64,000 nt of DNA from DASWOJ01 sp964250755 (GCA_964250755.1 CAXUHB010000006.1:1-64000), one strand, 5' to 3'; numbered from the stretch's first letter, positions 9,367 to 19,300 are shown. The notes: a model not told the origin generated them from the sequence alone. Made by a program: numbers and translations.

Positions 9367-10212
9367 GGGCCGCACCCCGGGCGTCTCCACCGGCAGGCCG
9401 TTGGAGCGCCACGCGAGAAACAGGCGCAGGGCCGCAAGCTCGGCGCTGTCCGCCGGCAACGGCTCGGCACGGACGCCGGTCATGCAGTTGCGGATGCGGC
9501 GGAGCAGGCTGCCCGCGCCCTGCCACTCCAGCCGGTAGATCGGGTAGGCGTTGGCCCGGCCCTCCGGGATGCGCGCCCCGCCCAGACGGCTGCCGGCCAG
9601 CCCCCCCTGGCCACGGGGTTCGTGGCAGTCGGCGCAGGACAGGTCGAGCTGGCCCATGCGGGTGCTGAACACGGCGCGGCCCTGCTCCAGCGCGGGCGCT
9701 GCAGGGCCGGAGGCGTCCACCTGGACGGGAAGGCCGCGGGACTGCAAGCCGATCAGGGCGGACAGGGCCAGCATGTCGGGGCTGTCGTCCGCCAGGGCCG
9801 GGGCGCCCTGGTGCCGGGCGCGGCTGCGGTTGATCCGGGCTTCGAGGGTGGTGGGGCGCCCCTCGGCAGGGTCCCAGGCGGGCAGGCCGGCGGCAAGGCC
9901 GCGCATGGCCTCGGGCGGGCCGTGGCAGGCGGCGCAGCTTTGGCCGCGCGGGCCGGCGGGCTGGTCCCAAAGGGCGCGGCCGTTGGCGACCCAGAGCATG
10001 GCGGGGTTGGCCCCGTCGTCGTCCTGCATGGACCGGATGGCAGGGGACGCGTCATCGTAGCCGCTGCGGGGGGCGGGAGCGGCAGCGGCCAGAATGAGGG
10101 CGAGGGGCAGGAGGCTCCTGCCCGTCCAGCGTCGGAGAGGGGCCGAAGCTGGGCGGCGCGGCGGGACGGGACGCGCCCGGCGTCCGCTCGGGGACGGCAC
10201 TCCCGCCCTCAT
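9364..10212 (-). CDS. soxA: SoxA-like diheme c-type cytochrome
   Basis: A 282-residue exported protein with a hydrophobic signal segment at about residues 33-46. It has two haem c sites, CAACH (93-97) and CADCH (193-197), plus the SoxA signature cysteine C243 in RIRNCMTG, which in SoxAX carries the thiosulfate-derived ligand. The SoxA family uses it to attach thiosulfate to the SoxYZ carrier in the periplasm. None of soxX, soxYZ, soxB or soxCD is present in this window. I start at the ATG at 10212: the longer frame from 10359 reads through a large inverted repeat. The stop codon lies in the 12-bp tandem repeat. Confidence 0.85.
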   Translation of the reverse strand: MRAGVPSPSGRRARPVPPRRPASAPLRRWTGRSLLPLALILAAAAPAPRSGYDDASPAIRSMQDDDGANPAMLWVANGRALWDQPAGPRGQSCAACHGPPEAMRGLAAGLPAWDPAEGRPTTLEARINRSRARHQGAPALADDSPDMLALSALIGLQSRGLPVQVDASGPAAPALEQGRAVFSTRMGQLDLSCADCHEPRGQGGLAGSRLGGARIPEGRANAYPIYRLEWQGAGSLLRRIRNCMTGVRAEPLPADSAELAALRLFLAWRSNGLPVETPGVRP

Positions 10213-10252
10213 GGGTGCTGGCTTGGTGACAAGCTGGCGTGTCTCACATGCC

Positions 10253-10354
10253 TCGTGATTGCGAGGCGCGCTTGCGCCGCGGCAATCCAGGGGCGGCGAG
10301 CGCGGTCCTGTCGGCCCCTGGATTGCCGCTTCGCTGCGCTCCTCGCAATCACGA
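10253..10354. repeat. Long inverted repeat (TCGTGATTGCGAGG arms)
   Basis: Arms of about 40 bp (10253-10294 and 10314-10354) begin TCGTGATTGCGAGG and end with CAATCCAGGGGC; they differ mainly in the middle (CGCGCTTGCGCC versus GCGCAGCGAAGC). It lies just upstream of the SoxA-like gene and has the look of a mobile REP-type palindrome. Confidence 0.85.
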
Positions 10355-10554
10355 CGCAACGGAAGCTGGCCGTGTCTCCGGTCGAGTAGGCAGCCGCATC
10401 TTCGGGGCCGCAGAGTCCGCCGGTGTGCGGAGGCATGGGACTTCCTCCCTCAGTGGCCCGCACCGGACACGTCCATCCGGCGGATGCACGGCCACCCTAG
10501 CCCGGCGGGAAAAGGCCCGGCAACGGTCCCGCTGCCGTCCATGGTCCGCAGCCG

Positions 10555-10592
10555 CCCCCGGCCGGCGGTGCGCCCGCACCGCCGGCCGGGGG
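10555..10592 (-). terminator. Perfect 17-bp hairpin after the DUF892 gene
   Basis: Arms 10555-10571 and 10576-10592 are exact complements with a 4-base loop, starting eight bases beyond the stop of the minus-strand DUF892 gene. There is no clear U tract, so this is a strong stem of likely terminator or mRNA-stabilising role. Confidence 0.7.
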
Positions 10593-10600
10593 CGTCCGGG

Positions 10601-11215
10601 TCAGCCCTTCCTCTTGGGGGCGGGCTTCTTGGACACCGGCTTCTTGACGGTCTCGGGCTTGCCCTCCTCGTCAGGCTCGCCCGGCTCCTCGTCCTCCTCC
10701 GGCTCCTCGCCTTCGTCGTCCTCGCCGCCCTCCTCGGACGCCTCCACGTTCACGTCGCCCTCGGCGATCTTGGTCAGGGCCTGGTCGTCGGTGCGGGCGG
10801 CGTCGCGCAGGGTCTCCAGCTCCTTCACGGCGTCATCCAGGCCCATCTGCCGCGCGAAGGCGAGCAGCGAGCCGTAGCGCGTGACCTCGTAGGTCTTGAT
10901 CCCCTGCACGCATGCGATCATCGCCGCGTCCAGCACCGGGCCAGGCTCGCCCTCCTCGATGGCTTCCTGGCACTCGGCCAGCAGGCCGTTCATCGCCTCG
11001 CACGCCTTGCCGCGGGGGCGCTTGCCCACGGCCTCGAACACGCGGTCCAGTGCCTCGATCGGCTCGTGCGCGTTGTCCTTGGCCTTCTTCAGGATCGCGC
11101 GGACGTCCTCGTTCTGCACGGCCTTCATGATCCTGCCGGAGGACTTCGCGAAGGCCTTTTCGGCGTAGTAGATGTCCTGCAGGAAGTGCAGGAACAGGTC
11201 GTTCATCGTCTTCAT
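10601..11215 (-). CDS. DUF892 (YciE/YciF-like) ferritin-like protein
   Basis: A 204-residue protein whose first 150 residues match the DUF892 ferritin-like four-helix family, starting with LFLHFLQDIYYAEKAF and with repeated E/H positions (for example NAHEPIEALDRVFE and QGIKTYEVTRYGSL). Family members are stress-induced and probably bind metals, but their reaction is not settled. Residues about 155-190 are an almost purely acidic D/E/G/P tail, followed by a Lys/Pro-rich end (KKPVSKKPAPKRKG). That bipolar tail is not part of the domain. A perfect hairpin follows the stop. Confidence 0.88.
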   Translation of the reverse strand: MKTMNDLFLHFLQDIYYAEKAFAKSSGRIMKAVQNEDVRAILKKAKDNAHEPIEALDRVFEAVGKRPRGKACEAMNGLLAECQEAIEEGEPGPVLDAAMIACVQGIKTYEVTRYGSLLAFARQMGLDDAVKELETLRDAARTDDQALTKIAEGDVNVEASEEGGEDDEGEEPEEDEEPGEPDEEGKPETVKKPVSKKPAPKRKG

Positions 11216-11363
11216 GGCGCTGCTCCGAATGGGACCCGGCCGCGGGGTGCGGTGCTGGGCGGGATGCCCGGGTGCGCGGGGAACGCGGGCGGCGGCGGGG
11301 GGTTCTGGCCCGGGGCCGGCCGTCGCGGAGGTGTCATGGCAGGCGGCCTGCGGGGGCAGGGCG

Positions 11364-12173
11364 CTACTCGCCGCGGAACGCCGGCGGCCGCTTCTCCATG
11401 AAGGCCGTCCGGCCCTCCCGGTAGTCGGCGCTGTCGAAGCAGGCGGCCACCGCGGCGTCCACGGCGTCCATGTCGCGGGCGCCCTCGTCGCGCAGCACCT
11501 GCTCCACCACTAGCTTGTTGCCGCGGACGGACAGCGGCGCGTTGGCGGCGATGCCGCGAGCCAGGCCGTCCGCGGCGGCGTCCAGTTCAGCCTCGGGCAC
11601 GACGCGGTCCACCAGGCCGATCCGCAGCGCCTCCGCCGCGCCGATGCGCCCGCCGCCCATCAGCAGCAGCTTGGCCTGGGACGGGCCGACCAGGGACACC
11701 AGCCGCCGGGTCATGCCGAAGCCATAGACGATGCCCAGCCGCGCCGCCGGGATGCCGAACAGGGCGCCCTCCGCCGCCACGCGCAGGTCGGCCTGCATGG
11801 CGATGCCCAGCCCGCCGCCCAGGCAGAAGCCCCGGATGCGGGCGATCAGCGGCTTGCCGAACCGTGCCAGGGCGTCCGTCCCGCGCCGGGTCAGGGCGTC
11901 GTACTCCCGCTGGGCGGCGGCGCTGCCCCGGCGCTCCCCGAACTCGCTGATGTCGGCTCCGGACACGAACGCCTTGCCGCCCGCGCCGGTCATCACCGCC
12001 GCGCGCACGGCGGGGTCCCCGTCCCAGGCGTCCAGGATGGCGGCCAGCCCGTCCCACATGGCGACGGACATGGCGTTGCGCCGCTCCGGCTGGTTGAAGG
12101 TCAGCAGCCCCACCCCGTCCGCCACCGAGGCCAGCAGCTTGCCCCCGGCGTGCTCCTGCGATGCGTGTTCCAT
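11364..12173 (-). CDS. Enoyl-CoA hydratase/isomerase (crotonase) family protein
   Basis: A 269-residue crotonase-fold protein. The oxyanion-hole segments are present (KAFVSGADISEF near 67-78; GFCLGGGLGIAM near 115-126). By alignment to the classical hydratase, the two catalytic glutamates (Glu144 and Glu164 in rat) correspond to G123 and A143 here (GGGLGIA and FGIPAAR). It is therefore unlikely to be an ordinary enoyl-CoA hydratase; another crotonase reaction such as isomerisation, thioester hydrolysis or decarboxylation is possible. It is divergent from the PRC-barrel gene with a short shared promoter region. Confidence 0.85.
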   Translation of the reverse strand: MEHASQEHAGGKLLASVADGVGLLTFNQPERRNAMSVAMWDGLAAILDAWDGDPAVRAAVMTGAGGKAFVSGADISEFGERRGSAAAQREYDALTRRGTDALARFGKPLIARIRGFCLGGGLGIAMQADLRVAAEGALFGIPAARLGIVYGFGMTRRLVSLVGPSQAKLLLMGGGRIGAAEALRIGLVDRVVPEAELDAAADGLARGIAANAPLSVRGNKLVVEQVLRDEGARDMDAVDAAVAACFDSADYREGRTAFMEKRPPAFRGE

Positions 12174-12235
12174 GCTTGGCCCCCTGCTATGCCGCGGAGG
12201 TTGACACGCCCGGCCCCGCGCTCCCAGGGTCCGGC

Positions 12236-12634
12236 ATGACCGGACGCCTCGCGCTGCTGCTGCTGGTCCCGGCGCTGGCCCTGGCCCAGCCGGCGGAGGT
12301 GCGTCACGAGCCGATGGACCCCGCCGACGCCGCCCCCATCCTGGGCCGGGCGGTGCTGGACCCGGCGGGGCAGCCGGCCGGGCGGATCGTGGACGTGCTG
12401 GTGGACGGGATGGGCGGCACGCGTGCGGCGGTGGTGGACTTCGGCGGCTTCCTGGGCATCGGGCAGCGCCGGGTCGCGGTGGCCTGGCGGGCGCTGCACT
12501 TCAACCCGGCGGACGGCGGCATCATCCTGGAGCTGTCTGCCGACCAGATCGCCGCCGCCCCGGACTACAAGCCCGGCGGCGCCGTCCTGATGGCGGCCCC
12601 CCCGCCCGCCCCGACGCCGACCCCGCCGCGATGA
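12236..12634 (+). CDS. Secreted PRC-barrel domain protein
   Basis: A 132-residue protein with a signal peptide at residues 1-18 (LALLLLVPALALA, cleavage before QPAEV). The mature part is a PRC-barrel-like beta domain: ILGRAVLDPAGQPAGRIVDVLVD, then AAVVDFGGFLGIGQRRVAVAW and IILELSADQIAAAPDY. Such domains usually mediate protein interactions in the envelope. The C-terminus is Ala/Pro-rich. I chose the ATG at 12236 because the signal peptide begins there. Confidence 0.78.
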   Translation: MTGRLALLLLVPALALAQPAEVRHEPMDPADAAPILGRAVLDPAGQPAGRIVDVLVDGMGGTRAAVVDFGGFLGIGQRRVAVAWRALHFNPADGGIILELSADQIAAAPDYKPGGAVLMAAPPPAPTPTPPR

Positions 12635-12682
12635 CCGGGGCGGACCTGGGCCGCCCGTGCGCAGGCTGCGGCGCCCGCGCCC

Positions 12683-12730
12683 GCTCATGCCCCAGCTCGT
12701 GCCCCAGCTCGTGCCTCAACTCATGCATTG
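12683..12730. repeat. Imperfect 12-bp tandem repeat x4
   Basis: Units GCTCATGCCCCA, GCTCGTGCCCCA, GCTCGTGCCTCA and ACTCATGCATTG run together. The last unit supplies the TTG start of the MFS transporter gene. Confidence 0.85.
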
Positions 12731-13957
12731 ACGCGCGCCGTGCCGGATAGCCTGGGCGCGGCGGCCGGGGGCGGCTGGCGGCTGGATGCCCTGAACGCGC
12801 TGGTGGCCGGCGGCCAGACCGGGTTCGGCGCCTTCATCGCCGTCCACCTGACGGCGCAGGCATGGACCCAGGGCGACATCGGCCAGGCGCTGGCGGCCGG
12901 CACCATCGCGGGCATGGCCAGTCAGATACCGGCCGGCGCCCTGGTGGACCGGATGCGCAGCAAGCGGCTGGCCGTCGCCCTGGGCGCCGCCGCCGTCGCC
13001 GCCAGCGCCCTGCTGTTCGCCGCCACGGGCGCCCGGTTGGCGGTGCTGGCGGCGGAGGTGCTGCACGGCTTCGCAAGCTGCATGATCGGCCCGGCCATCG
13101 CGGCGATCAGCCTGGGGCTGGCCGGCCACGCCGGGCTGGGGGACCGGCTCGGCCGCAACGCGCGCTTCGCCTCGCTCGGCAGCGCGGGAGCGGCGCTGGC
13201 GCTGGGCGGGTTGGGCACATGGGTGTCGGGCGGGTCGGTGTTCTGGGCCACCGCGGGGATCATGGGGGTGGGGCTGGCCGTTGCCCTGGCGGTCCCGGGC
13301 GCCCCGCCGCTCGCCACCGCCGCAACTGCCGCGCCCGTGCCGCGGCTGCGGACGCTGCTGGACCGCCGGCTGATGGCCTTTGCCGCCGTCGTCGCCGGGT
13401 TCCACCTGGCCAACGCGGCGATGCTGCCGCTGGTGGCGGGGGCGGTGACGCGGGCTGCAGGGTCGCGCGCCAATTTGGTGATCGCCGCGGGCATCGTCGT
13501 GCCGCAGGTGGTGGTCGCGCTGGCCTCGCCCTTCGTGGGCCGGCAGGCCGACCGCTGGGGACGGCGGCCGGTGCTGCTGCTGGGCTTCCTGGCGCTGCCG
13601 CTGCGCGGGGCGCTGCTGGCGCTGGACGCCGGGCCGGGCTGGGTGGTGGCGGTGCAGGCGCTGGACGGGATCAGCGCGGCGGCGATGGGCGTGCTGCTGC
13701 CGCTGGTGGCCGCGGACCTGACCCGGCAGGGCGGCGGGTTCAGCGCGGCCCTTGGCGTGCTGGGCCTGGCGGCCGGCGCGGGCGCAACGCTCAGCACAGG
13801 GCTGGCCGGGCTGGTGGCCGACCGCTTCGGCCCGGCGACGGCGCTGCTGGCCTTGGCGGGGGCTGGCGCATGTGCCGCGGCGGGATTGCTGGCCGTCCCG
13901 GAAACCCGGCCGCCCCCCGCGCGTATGTGCAAGGCTGTTACATCACAGGAGGCGTAG
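12728..13957 (+). CDS. MFS transporter
   Basis: A 409-residue polytopic inner-membrane protein with about 12 hydrophobic segments and Major Facilitator features: a cytoplasmic loop DRMRSKRLA after the second helix and its duplicate GRQADRWGRRPVLL in the second half. It probably exports or imports a small molecule by proton antiport; no substrate can be assigned. The start is TTG at 12728, at the end of a 12-bp repeat array, with a GTG at 12740 as alternative. It ends two bases before the next small gene. Confidence 0.85.
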   Translation: MTRAVPDSLGAAAGGGWRLDALNALVAGGQTGFGAFIAVHLTAQAWTQGDIGQALAAGTIAGMASQIPAGALVDRMRSKRLAVALGAAAVAASALLFAATGARLAVLAAEVLHGFASCMIGPAIAAISLGLAGHAGLGDRLGRNARFASLGSAGAALALGGLGTWVSGGSVFWATAGIMGVGLAVALAVPGAPPLATAATAAPVPRLRTLLDRRLMAFAAVVAGFHLANAAMLPLVAGAVTRAAGSRANLVIAAGIVVPQVVVALASPFVGRQADRWGRRPVLLLGFLALPLRGALLALDAGPGWVVAVQALDGISAAAMGVLLPLVAADLTRQGGGFSAALGVLGLAAGAGATLSTGLAGLVADRFGPATALLALAGAGACAAAGLLAVPETRPPPARMCKAVTSQEA

Positions 13958-13959
13958 TC

Positions 13960-14193
13960 ATGAAGGTTCTGTTCGCTGCCGCCATCGCCGTCGCCGCTGT
14001 CGCCTCCTCCGGCGCGCCGGCCCAGGCCGCCGGCTGCCTGCGCGGCGCGGCGGTGGGAGGTGTGGCCGGGCACGTCGCAGGGCATGGCGTGCTGGGCGCC
14101 GCTGCCGGCTGCGCCATCGGCCGTCATCAGGCCAACAAGTCCGCCCGCCAGGCGGCGCAGCAGAATCAAGCGCAGCAGACCGGCCGCTACTAA
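13960..14193 (+). CDS. Small secreted glycine-zipper protein
   Basis: A 77-residue protein. Residues 1-23 are a signal peptide ending in PAQA. The mature part holds a Gly/Ala-rich helix pair, AAVGGVAGHVAGHGVLGAAA, flanked by Cys26 and Cys50, resembling the glycine-zipper 2TM proteins of alphaproteobacteria. The tail is Gln/Ala-rich. A good ribosome site (CACAGGAGG) precedes the ATG, and the gene follows the MFS stop by two bases, so it is probably co-transcribed. A perfect 14-bp hairpin follows. Function unknown. Confidence 0.75.
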   Translation: MKVLFAAAIAVAAVASSGAPAQAAGCLRGAAVGGVAGHVAGHGVLGAAAGCAIGRHQANKSARQAAQQNQAQQTGRY

Positions 14194-14202
14194 GGCCCTC
14201 CT

Positions 14203-14246
14203 GCAAGCAGCGCCGCTTCCCCTCGGCGGGCGGCGGCGCTGCTTGC
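14203..14246 (+). terminator. Perfect 14-bp hairpin terminator-like structure
   Basis: Arms 14203-14216 (GCAAGCAGCGCCGC) and 14233-14246 are exact complements, ten bases after the glycine-zipper gene stop. It separates the MFS operon from the second glycan cluster. Confidence 0.75.
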
Positions 14247-14277
14247 CCCGACGCGCCTGCTTCTGCATACAGCGGAC

Positions 14278-16311
14278 GTGACCCCCTTCACCTCCGCAAC
14301 CGAGGCCCGGACCGTCGGCGGTGCCCTGCTGCGCCTGCATCGCACGGCACTGGGCCGCGATCCCGACCCGGACGGCTTGCAGAGGCTGGCCACGGCCTGG
14401 CACGAGGGCGTCTCGCTGCAGGACCTGGCCGCCCGGCTGTCCGGCACCCCGGAGTTCGCAGCCCGTCATGGGCCCGGCGGGCCAGATGATCCCGTCGCAC
14501 CCGAAGCTGCCGCGGACATGGCCATCCAAGTGCTGCCGTCCGGCGACGCGGCAGCGCCGGGGCTGGCCTCTGCCGTCGCCGGCCTGACCCGGGCGGAGGC
14601 CGTGGCCGCCATCGCCGACGCCGCCCCGGTCCGCCTGCGGGCGCCGCTGCTGCCGGGCTTGTTCCCGGGCGTGCCCCCGGACGACCCCGTCGCTTACGCC
14701 CTGTGGATCGAGCTGCATGACACGCCGCCTGCCGGCCTGACCCTGCCGACGCCCGCCGGTCCGCGCGTCAGCTTGGTCGCCCCTGCCGGCGACACCACGG
14801 CAGAGGCGGCGCTCCGCACCTTGGAGAGCCTGCAGGCCGGCACCTACCCGGAATGGGAACTGGTCCTGGCCACCCGCCTGCACTCCGCCTGGCCCGCCCG
14901 CACCCTGGACGCCGCCGCAGCCAAGGAGGCCCGGCTCCGGCTGGTTCCCGGTCCCGGCGGGCTGGAGGGGATGGCCGCCGCGCTCGCCGCCTGCACCGGC
15001 GGCGCCATTGGCATTCTGGCGCCCGGCGACATCCTGCCCCTCACCGGGCTGCATGAGGCCGCCGCCGCCTGGGCCGCCCATCCCGCCCCCGCCTTGCTCT
15101 TTACCGACGAGGACCGGGTGGGACCGGACGGCGCCCGGACGCAGCCCCGGTTCAAGCCGGGCTACAGCCCCGACGCGCATCAGGCCGGCGTCACCATCGG
15201 CCAGCTTGCGCTGCACGACGCGGCGCTGCTGCGGCACGCGGGCGGGCTGCGCCCCGGGCCGGATCCGCTGCATGACCTGGCACTGCGCGTCGCCGCCCTG
15301 GCCGGCCCTGCCCGTGTCATCCACGTCCCGGCCGTGCTGGTCCACCGTGCCGCTCCGCCGCCCGCGCGCCAGCCCCGCCCGGCGCTGCCACCCCTGCACG
15401 GCCTACCGCCCGTCACCGTCATCCTGCCCACCAAGGACCGCCCGGACCTGCTCGCCGCCAGCACCGCCGGCGTGCTGCGCGGCACGGACTATCCGGCGCT
15501 GGAGCTGCTGGTGGTGGACAACGGCAGCACCGACCCGGCTGCCCTGGCCTTGTTGAAGGAACTGGCCGCCACCCCCCGCACCCGCGTGCTGCGCCGTCCC
15601 GGGCCGTTCAACTTCTCCGCCCTCAACAACGCCGCGGCGCGGGAGGCTGCTGGCGAGGTCCTGGTGCTGCTGAACAACGACACCGAGGTCGTGGATGCCG
15701 GCTGGCTGCAGGAGCTGGTCCGTCACGCCGTCCGCCCCGGGGCGGGTGCGGTGGGCGCGCGGCTGCTGCACCGGGACGGCAGCTTGCAGCACGGCGGCAT
15801 GGTGCTGGGCGCCGACGGCGGGGCCGTCCACGTCCTGCGCGGCGCCCCCCGCGGCGCCGATGGCTACGAGGGCCAGTTGGCCGTCCCGCGCGACCTGACG
15901 ACCGTCACCGGCGCCTGCTTGGCGATCCGCCGGGACGTGTGGGACGCGGTGGGCGGCATGGACGAGGGCTTTCCCGTCGCCTGGAACGACGTGGACCTGT
16001 GCCAGCGCATCCGCGCCGCAGGTCTCCGCGTGATCTGGACCCCTGACGCCGTGCTGCTGCACCTGGAGGGCGAGACCCGGGGAGAGGACGCGGCCGACCC
16101 TGCCCGGCAGGCCCGGTTCCTGGCCGACGCCGCCCGCTACCGCGCCCGCTGGGGCGACGGCGCCCGCAACGACCCCTTCCTGAACTCCAACCTGCAGGCG
16201 GTCGGCGGCGCGCTCGTGCTCGCCCCGCCGCGCCGCCCGCGGCCCTGGATGGCGCCCACTGCGAAAGCGCCCGCCGGCAAGGCGCCGGTTGCGCCCGCGG
16301 GCGAAAGCTGA
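14278..16311 (+). CDS. Multidomain GT2 glycosyltransferase with N-terminal DUF4214
   Basis: A 677-residue protein starting at GTG. Residues about 12-62 form a DUF4214-like helical module (LHRTALGRDPDPDGLQRLA). Residues about 160-335 look like a weakened GT2 domain, and about 378-640 form a complete GT2 domain with VILPTKDRPDLL, LLVVDNGSTDP, LLNNDTEVVD and WNDVDLCQRIRAAG. The two-domain plan resembles O-antigen and rhamnan polymerising enzymes with paired GT-A domains. It begins a three-gene plus-strand glycan operon. Confidence 0.85.
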   Translation: MTPFTSATEARTVGGALLRLHRTALGRDPDPDGLQRLATAWHEGVSLQDLAARLSGTPEFAARHGPGGPDDPVAPEAAADMAIQVLPSGDAAAPGLASAVAGLTRAEAVAAIADAAPVRLRAPLLPGLFPGVPPDDPVAYALWIELHDTPPAGLTLPTPAGPRVSLVAPAGDTTAEAALRTLESLQAGTYPEWELVLATRLHSAWPARTLDAAAAKEARLRLVPGPGGLEGMAAALAACTGGAIGILAPGDILPLTGLHEAAAAWAAHPAPALLFTDEDRVGPDGARTQPRFKPGYSPDAHQAGVTIGQLALHDAALLRHAGGLRPGPDPLHDLALRVAALAGPARVIHVPAVLVHRAAPPPARQPRPALPPLHGLPPVTVILPTKDRPDLLAASTAGVLRGTDYPALELLVVDNGSTDPAALALLKELAATPRTRVLRRPGPFNFSALNNAAAREAAGEVLVLLNNDTEVVDAGWLQELVRHAVRPGAGAVGARLLHRDGSLQHGGMVLGADGGAVHVLRGAPRGADGYEGQLAVPRDLTTVTGACLAIRRDVWDAVGGMDEGFPVAWNDVDLCQRIRAAGLRVIWTPDAVLLHLEGETRGEDAADPARQARFLADAARYRARWGDGARNDPFLNSNLQAVGGALVLAPPRRPRPWMAPTAKAPAGKAPVAPAGES

Positions 16312-16347
16312 TGATACCCGCCGCACCCACTGATCGGACCCGCGGCC

Positions 16348-19300
16348 TTGGACCATAGCCTGACGATTGCCGATGCCGCCAACGACGCCGGTGCCGGCGC
16401 CGCCCTGGCCCTGATCCAGGATCCGGCGCTCGACTCACTGTTCCTGCGCCCCGGGCGCACCGGCGTCGCCAGCGCCTGGTATGGCCATGTCCCCTTCGCG
16501 CACTGGCTGGTTGCCGCCGCCCGCCCGCACCTGCTGGTGGAGCTGGGAACGCATAACGGCGTATCCTACAGCGCGTTCTGCGCCGCCGCCGCCCAGGCCG
16601 GCTCCGGCACCCGCTGCTATGCCGTGGACACCTGGAGGGGGGACGAGCACGCGGGGCAGTACGGCGACGAGGTCCTTGAGGACCTGCGCCGCTTCCATGA
16701 CCCGCTTTATGGCGCCTTTTCCACCCTGATGCGCTGCACCTTCGACCAGGCCCTGCCGTACTTCGCCGACGGCAGCGTGGACCTGCTGCATATAGACGGC
16801 TTGCACACCTACGAGGCCGTGCGCGCGGACTTCCTGTCCTGGCAACCCAAGCTGTCCCCCCGCGCCGTGGTGCTGTTCCACGACACCAACGAGCGCCGGG
16901 ACGACTTCGGCGTGTGGCGCCTGTGGGCCGAGCTGCGGGAGCTGCATCCCGGCTTCGAGTTCCTGCACAGCCACGGCCTGGGCGTGCTGGCGCCCGGCCC
17001 GGACGCGCCGCCTGGCGTGCGGGCGCTGTGCGGCGCGGGGCCGGAAGCCTCGGCGCTGCTGCGCGACCGGTTCAGCCAGTTGGGCGAACGCTGGATGGAC
17101 CATTTCGAGGCGTCGCAGGCGCTTGCGGGCCAGCGCGCCGCGGAGGCGCGCAACGCCGGGCTGACCGGGGAGCTGGGCGCAGCCCGGCTGGCCCGCCAGC
17201 AAGCCGAGGCGGCCGGCGCGTCCTTGCATGCGTCCCTGCACGCGGCTCTGCACGCGGCGGCGGAGGCGACGCGCCGCGACATCGGCGCGCTGGAGGCCGA
17301 CCTGGCCGGACGCGACGCCAGGCTGGCGGTGCTTCGGGGCGAGCACGACGCCTTGCAGCAGGAGCACGCCGACACGCTGGACGACCTGCACCGCGGCTGG
17401 TCCTACCAGCGGGAGCTGTCGGCCAAGCTGGACGCCGGCGAAGCCCATGCCGCCCACCTGAAGGGTCTGCTGGCGGAGCGTGCCGCGGAGTGGGAGCGCG
17501 TCCACGCCATCCTGATTGGCCGGGACGCCGATGCTGCCGGGCTGCGCGCAGCGCTGGCCGAGGCCCGCGCGATGCAGGCCGCCATGCACCGCTCCGTATC
17601 GTGGCGGCTGACCCGCCCGGTCCGTCTCCTGGGCTGCCTGCCGCCGCTGCGCCGCGTCCGGCGCTTCCTGGGCCTGGTGCGCCGCGGCGGCCTGGGGGAG
17701 CGCCGCCGCCTGTTGGCCCAGCGCGCGGCGGAGGCGGCGGCGCTGCGGGCCACGCCGCTGTTCCACGCTGCCTGGTACTTGCAGCAGCATCCAGGCCTGG
17801 CTGCCGCCGGGCACGACCCCGCCGCGCACTTCGCCTGGACCGGCGCGGCGTCCGGGGCGCAGCCGAACCCCTGGTTCGACACGGGCTGGTATCTCGCGCG
17901 CAACCCCGCTGTCGCCGCCTCGGGCGAGAACCCGCTGCTGCACTGGATCAGGGAGGGCGCGGCGGCGGGGCTGGACCCCAATCCCTTCCTGGACGTGGAC
18001 TGGTATGCTGCCCGCCACGGCCTGCCTGCGGACGGCGATCCGCTCAGCCACTACATCAACACCGGCATCCCCGGCCTGCTCGATCCCAACCCCGGCCTGA
18101 ACGCCCAGGTGTATGCCGCCGAGAACCCGGACCGCGGCGGCATGGACCCGCTGCTGCACTGGTGGCGGATCGGCGCCGGCACCGGGCGCGACCCGGCGCC
18201 GCTGTTCGACGCCGCCTGGTATCGCGGGCGTCACAACCTGGGCGCCGCCGACCCGCTGGCCCACTGGCTGGATACGGACCGCACCGGCCCCACCCACCCG
18301 CTGCACCTGCTGGCCGGGGGCAAGCCGGACACCCCCGTCCTGCCGCCGCCGGGCGACGCGCCCGATGTCAGCATCATCGTCCCCGTCTATGGCCACCCCG
18401 GCGATACCATGCGCTGCCTGCACTCCGTCGCGGCGTGCAGCGGGGACGGCCTGGCCTACGAGGTCATCGTCGCCGACGACAACCCGGCGCTGCGCGTGGG
18501 GCCGATGCTGCCGGCCGCCTTCGGCGAGGCCGTCGTCGTCGAGAACCCGGAAAACCTCGGCTTCCTGCGCTCCTGCAGCAACGCCGCCCGCCACGCGCGG
18601 GGGCGGCACCTGCTGTTCCTGAACAACGACACCGTGGTCCATCCGGACTGGCTGGCCCCCCTGGTCCGCCTGGCCGACGCCGACGCCACGGTGGGCCTGG
18701 TCGGCGCCAAGCTGCTGAACGCGGACGGCACCTTGCAGGAGGCCGGCGGCGCCATCCTGTCCAACGGCTGGGGCCAGCCCTACGGCGCCGGCGACGACCC
18801 GGCGCTGCCGCAATACAACTTCGTGCGGGAGGTGGACGTGGCCGTCGGCGCCTGCATCCTCGTGCCCCGCGCCGCCTGGGATGCGGTGGGCGGCTTCGAC
18901 GAGGCCTATGCCCCGGCGTTCTACGAGGAGTTCGACCTCGCCTTCGCGCTGCGCGCCGCCGGGTTCCGGACGATGTACCAGCCCGCCAGCGTGGTCACGC
19001 ACCACGGCAGCAACTCCTATGGCGCGGAGGCGCGGGACCGGCAGAGCGCCATCAACCACGCGCGGTTCTGCCGCAAGTGGGCGCAGGTGCTGCCGGGCCA
19101 GCCCGCGCCGGACGCCACCCCGTACCAGCAGCGCGAGCGCCCGCCGCAGGCCGGCACCGTGCTGGTCATTGACGACCGCGTGCCGGAGTGGGACCGCCAC
19201 GCCGGCGGCCTGACCATCAGTCAATACCTGCACCTGTTCCGCGGCATGGGCTGGCGCGTCGCCTTCCTGCCCGCCGCCGACCCCGCGCCCCTGCAGCCCT

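Noticed and set aside
12922..15399. An 825-codon minus-strand frame
   Set aside because: It covers the MFS, glycine-zipper and GT2 genes in antisense and shows no recognisable domain.
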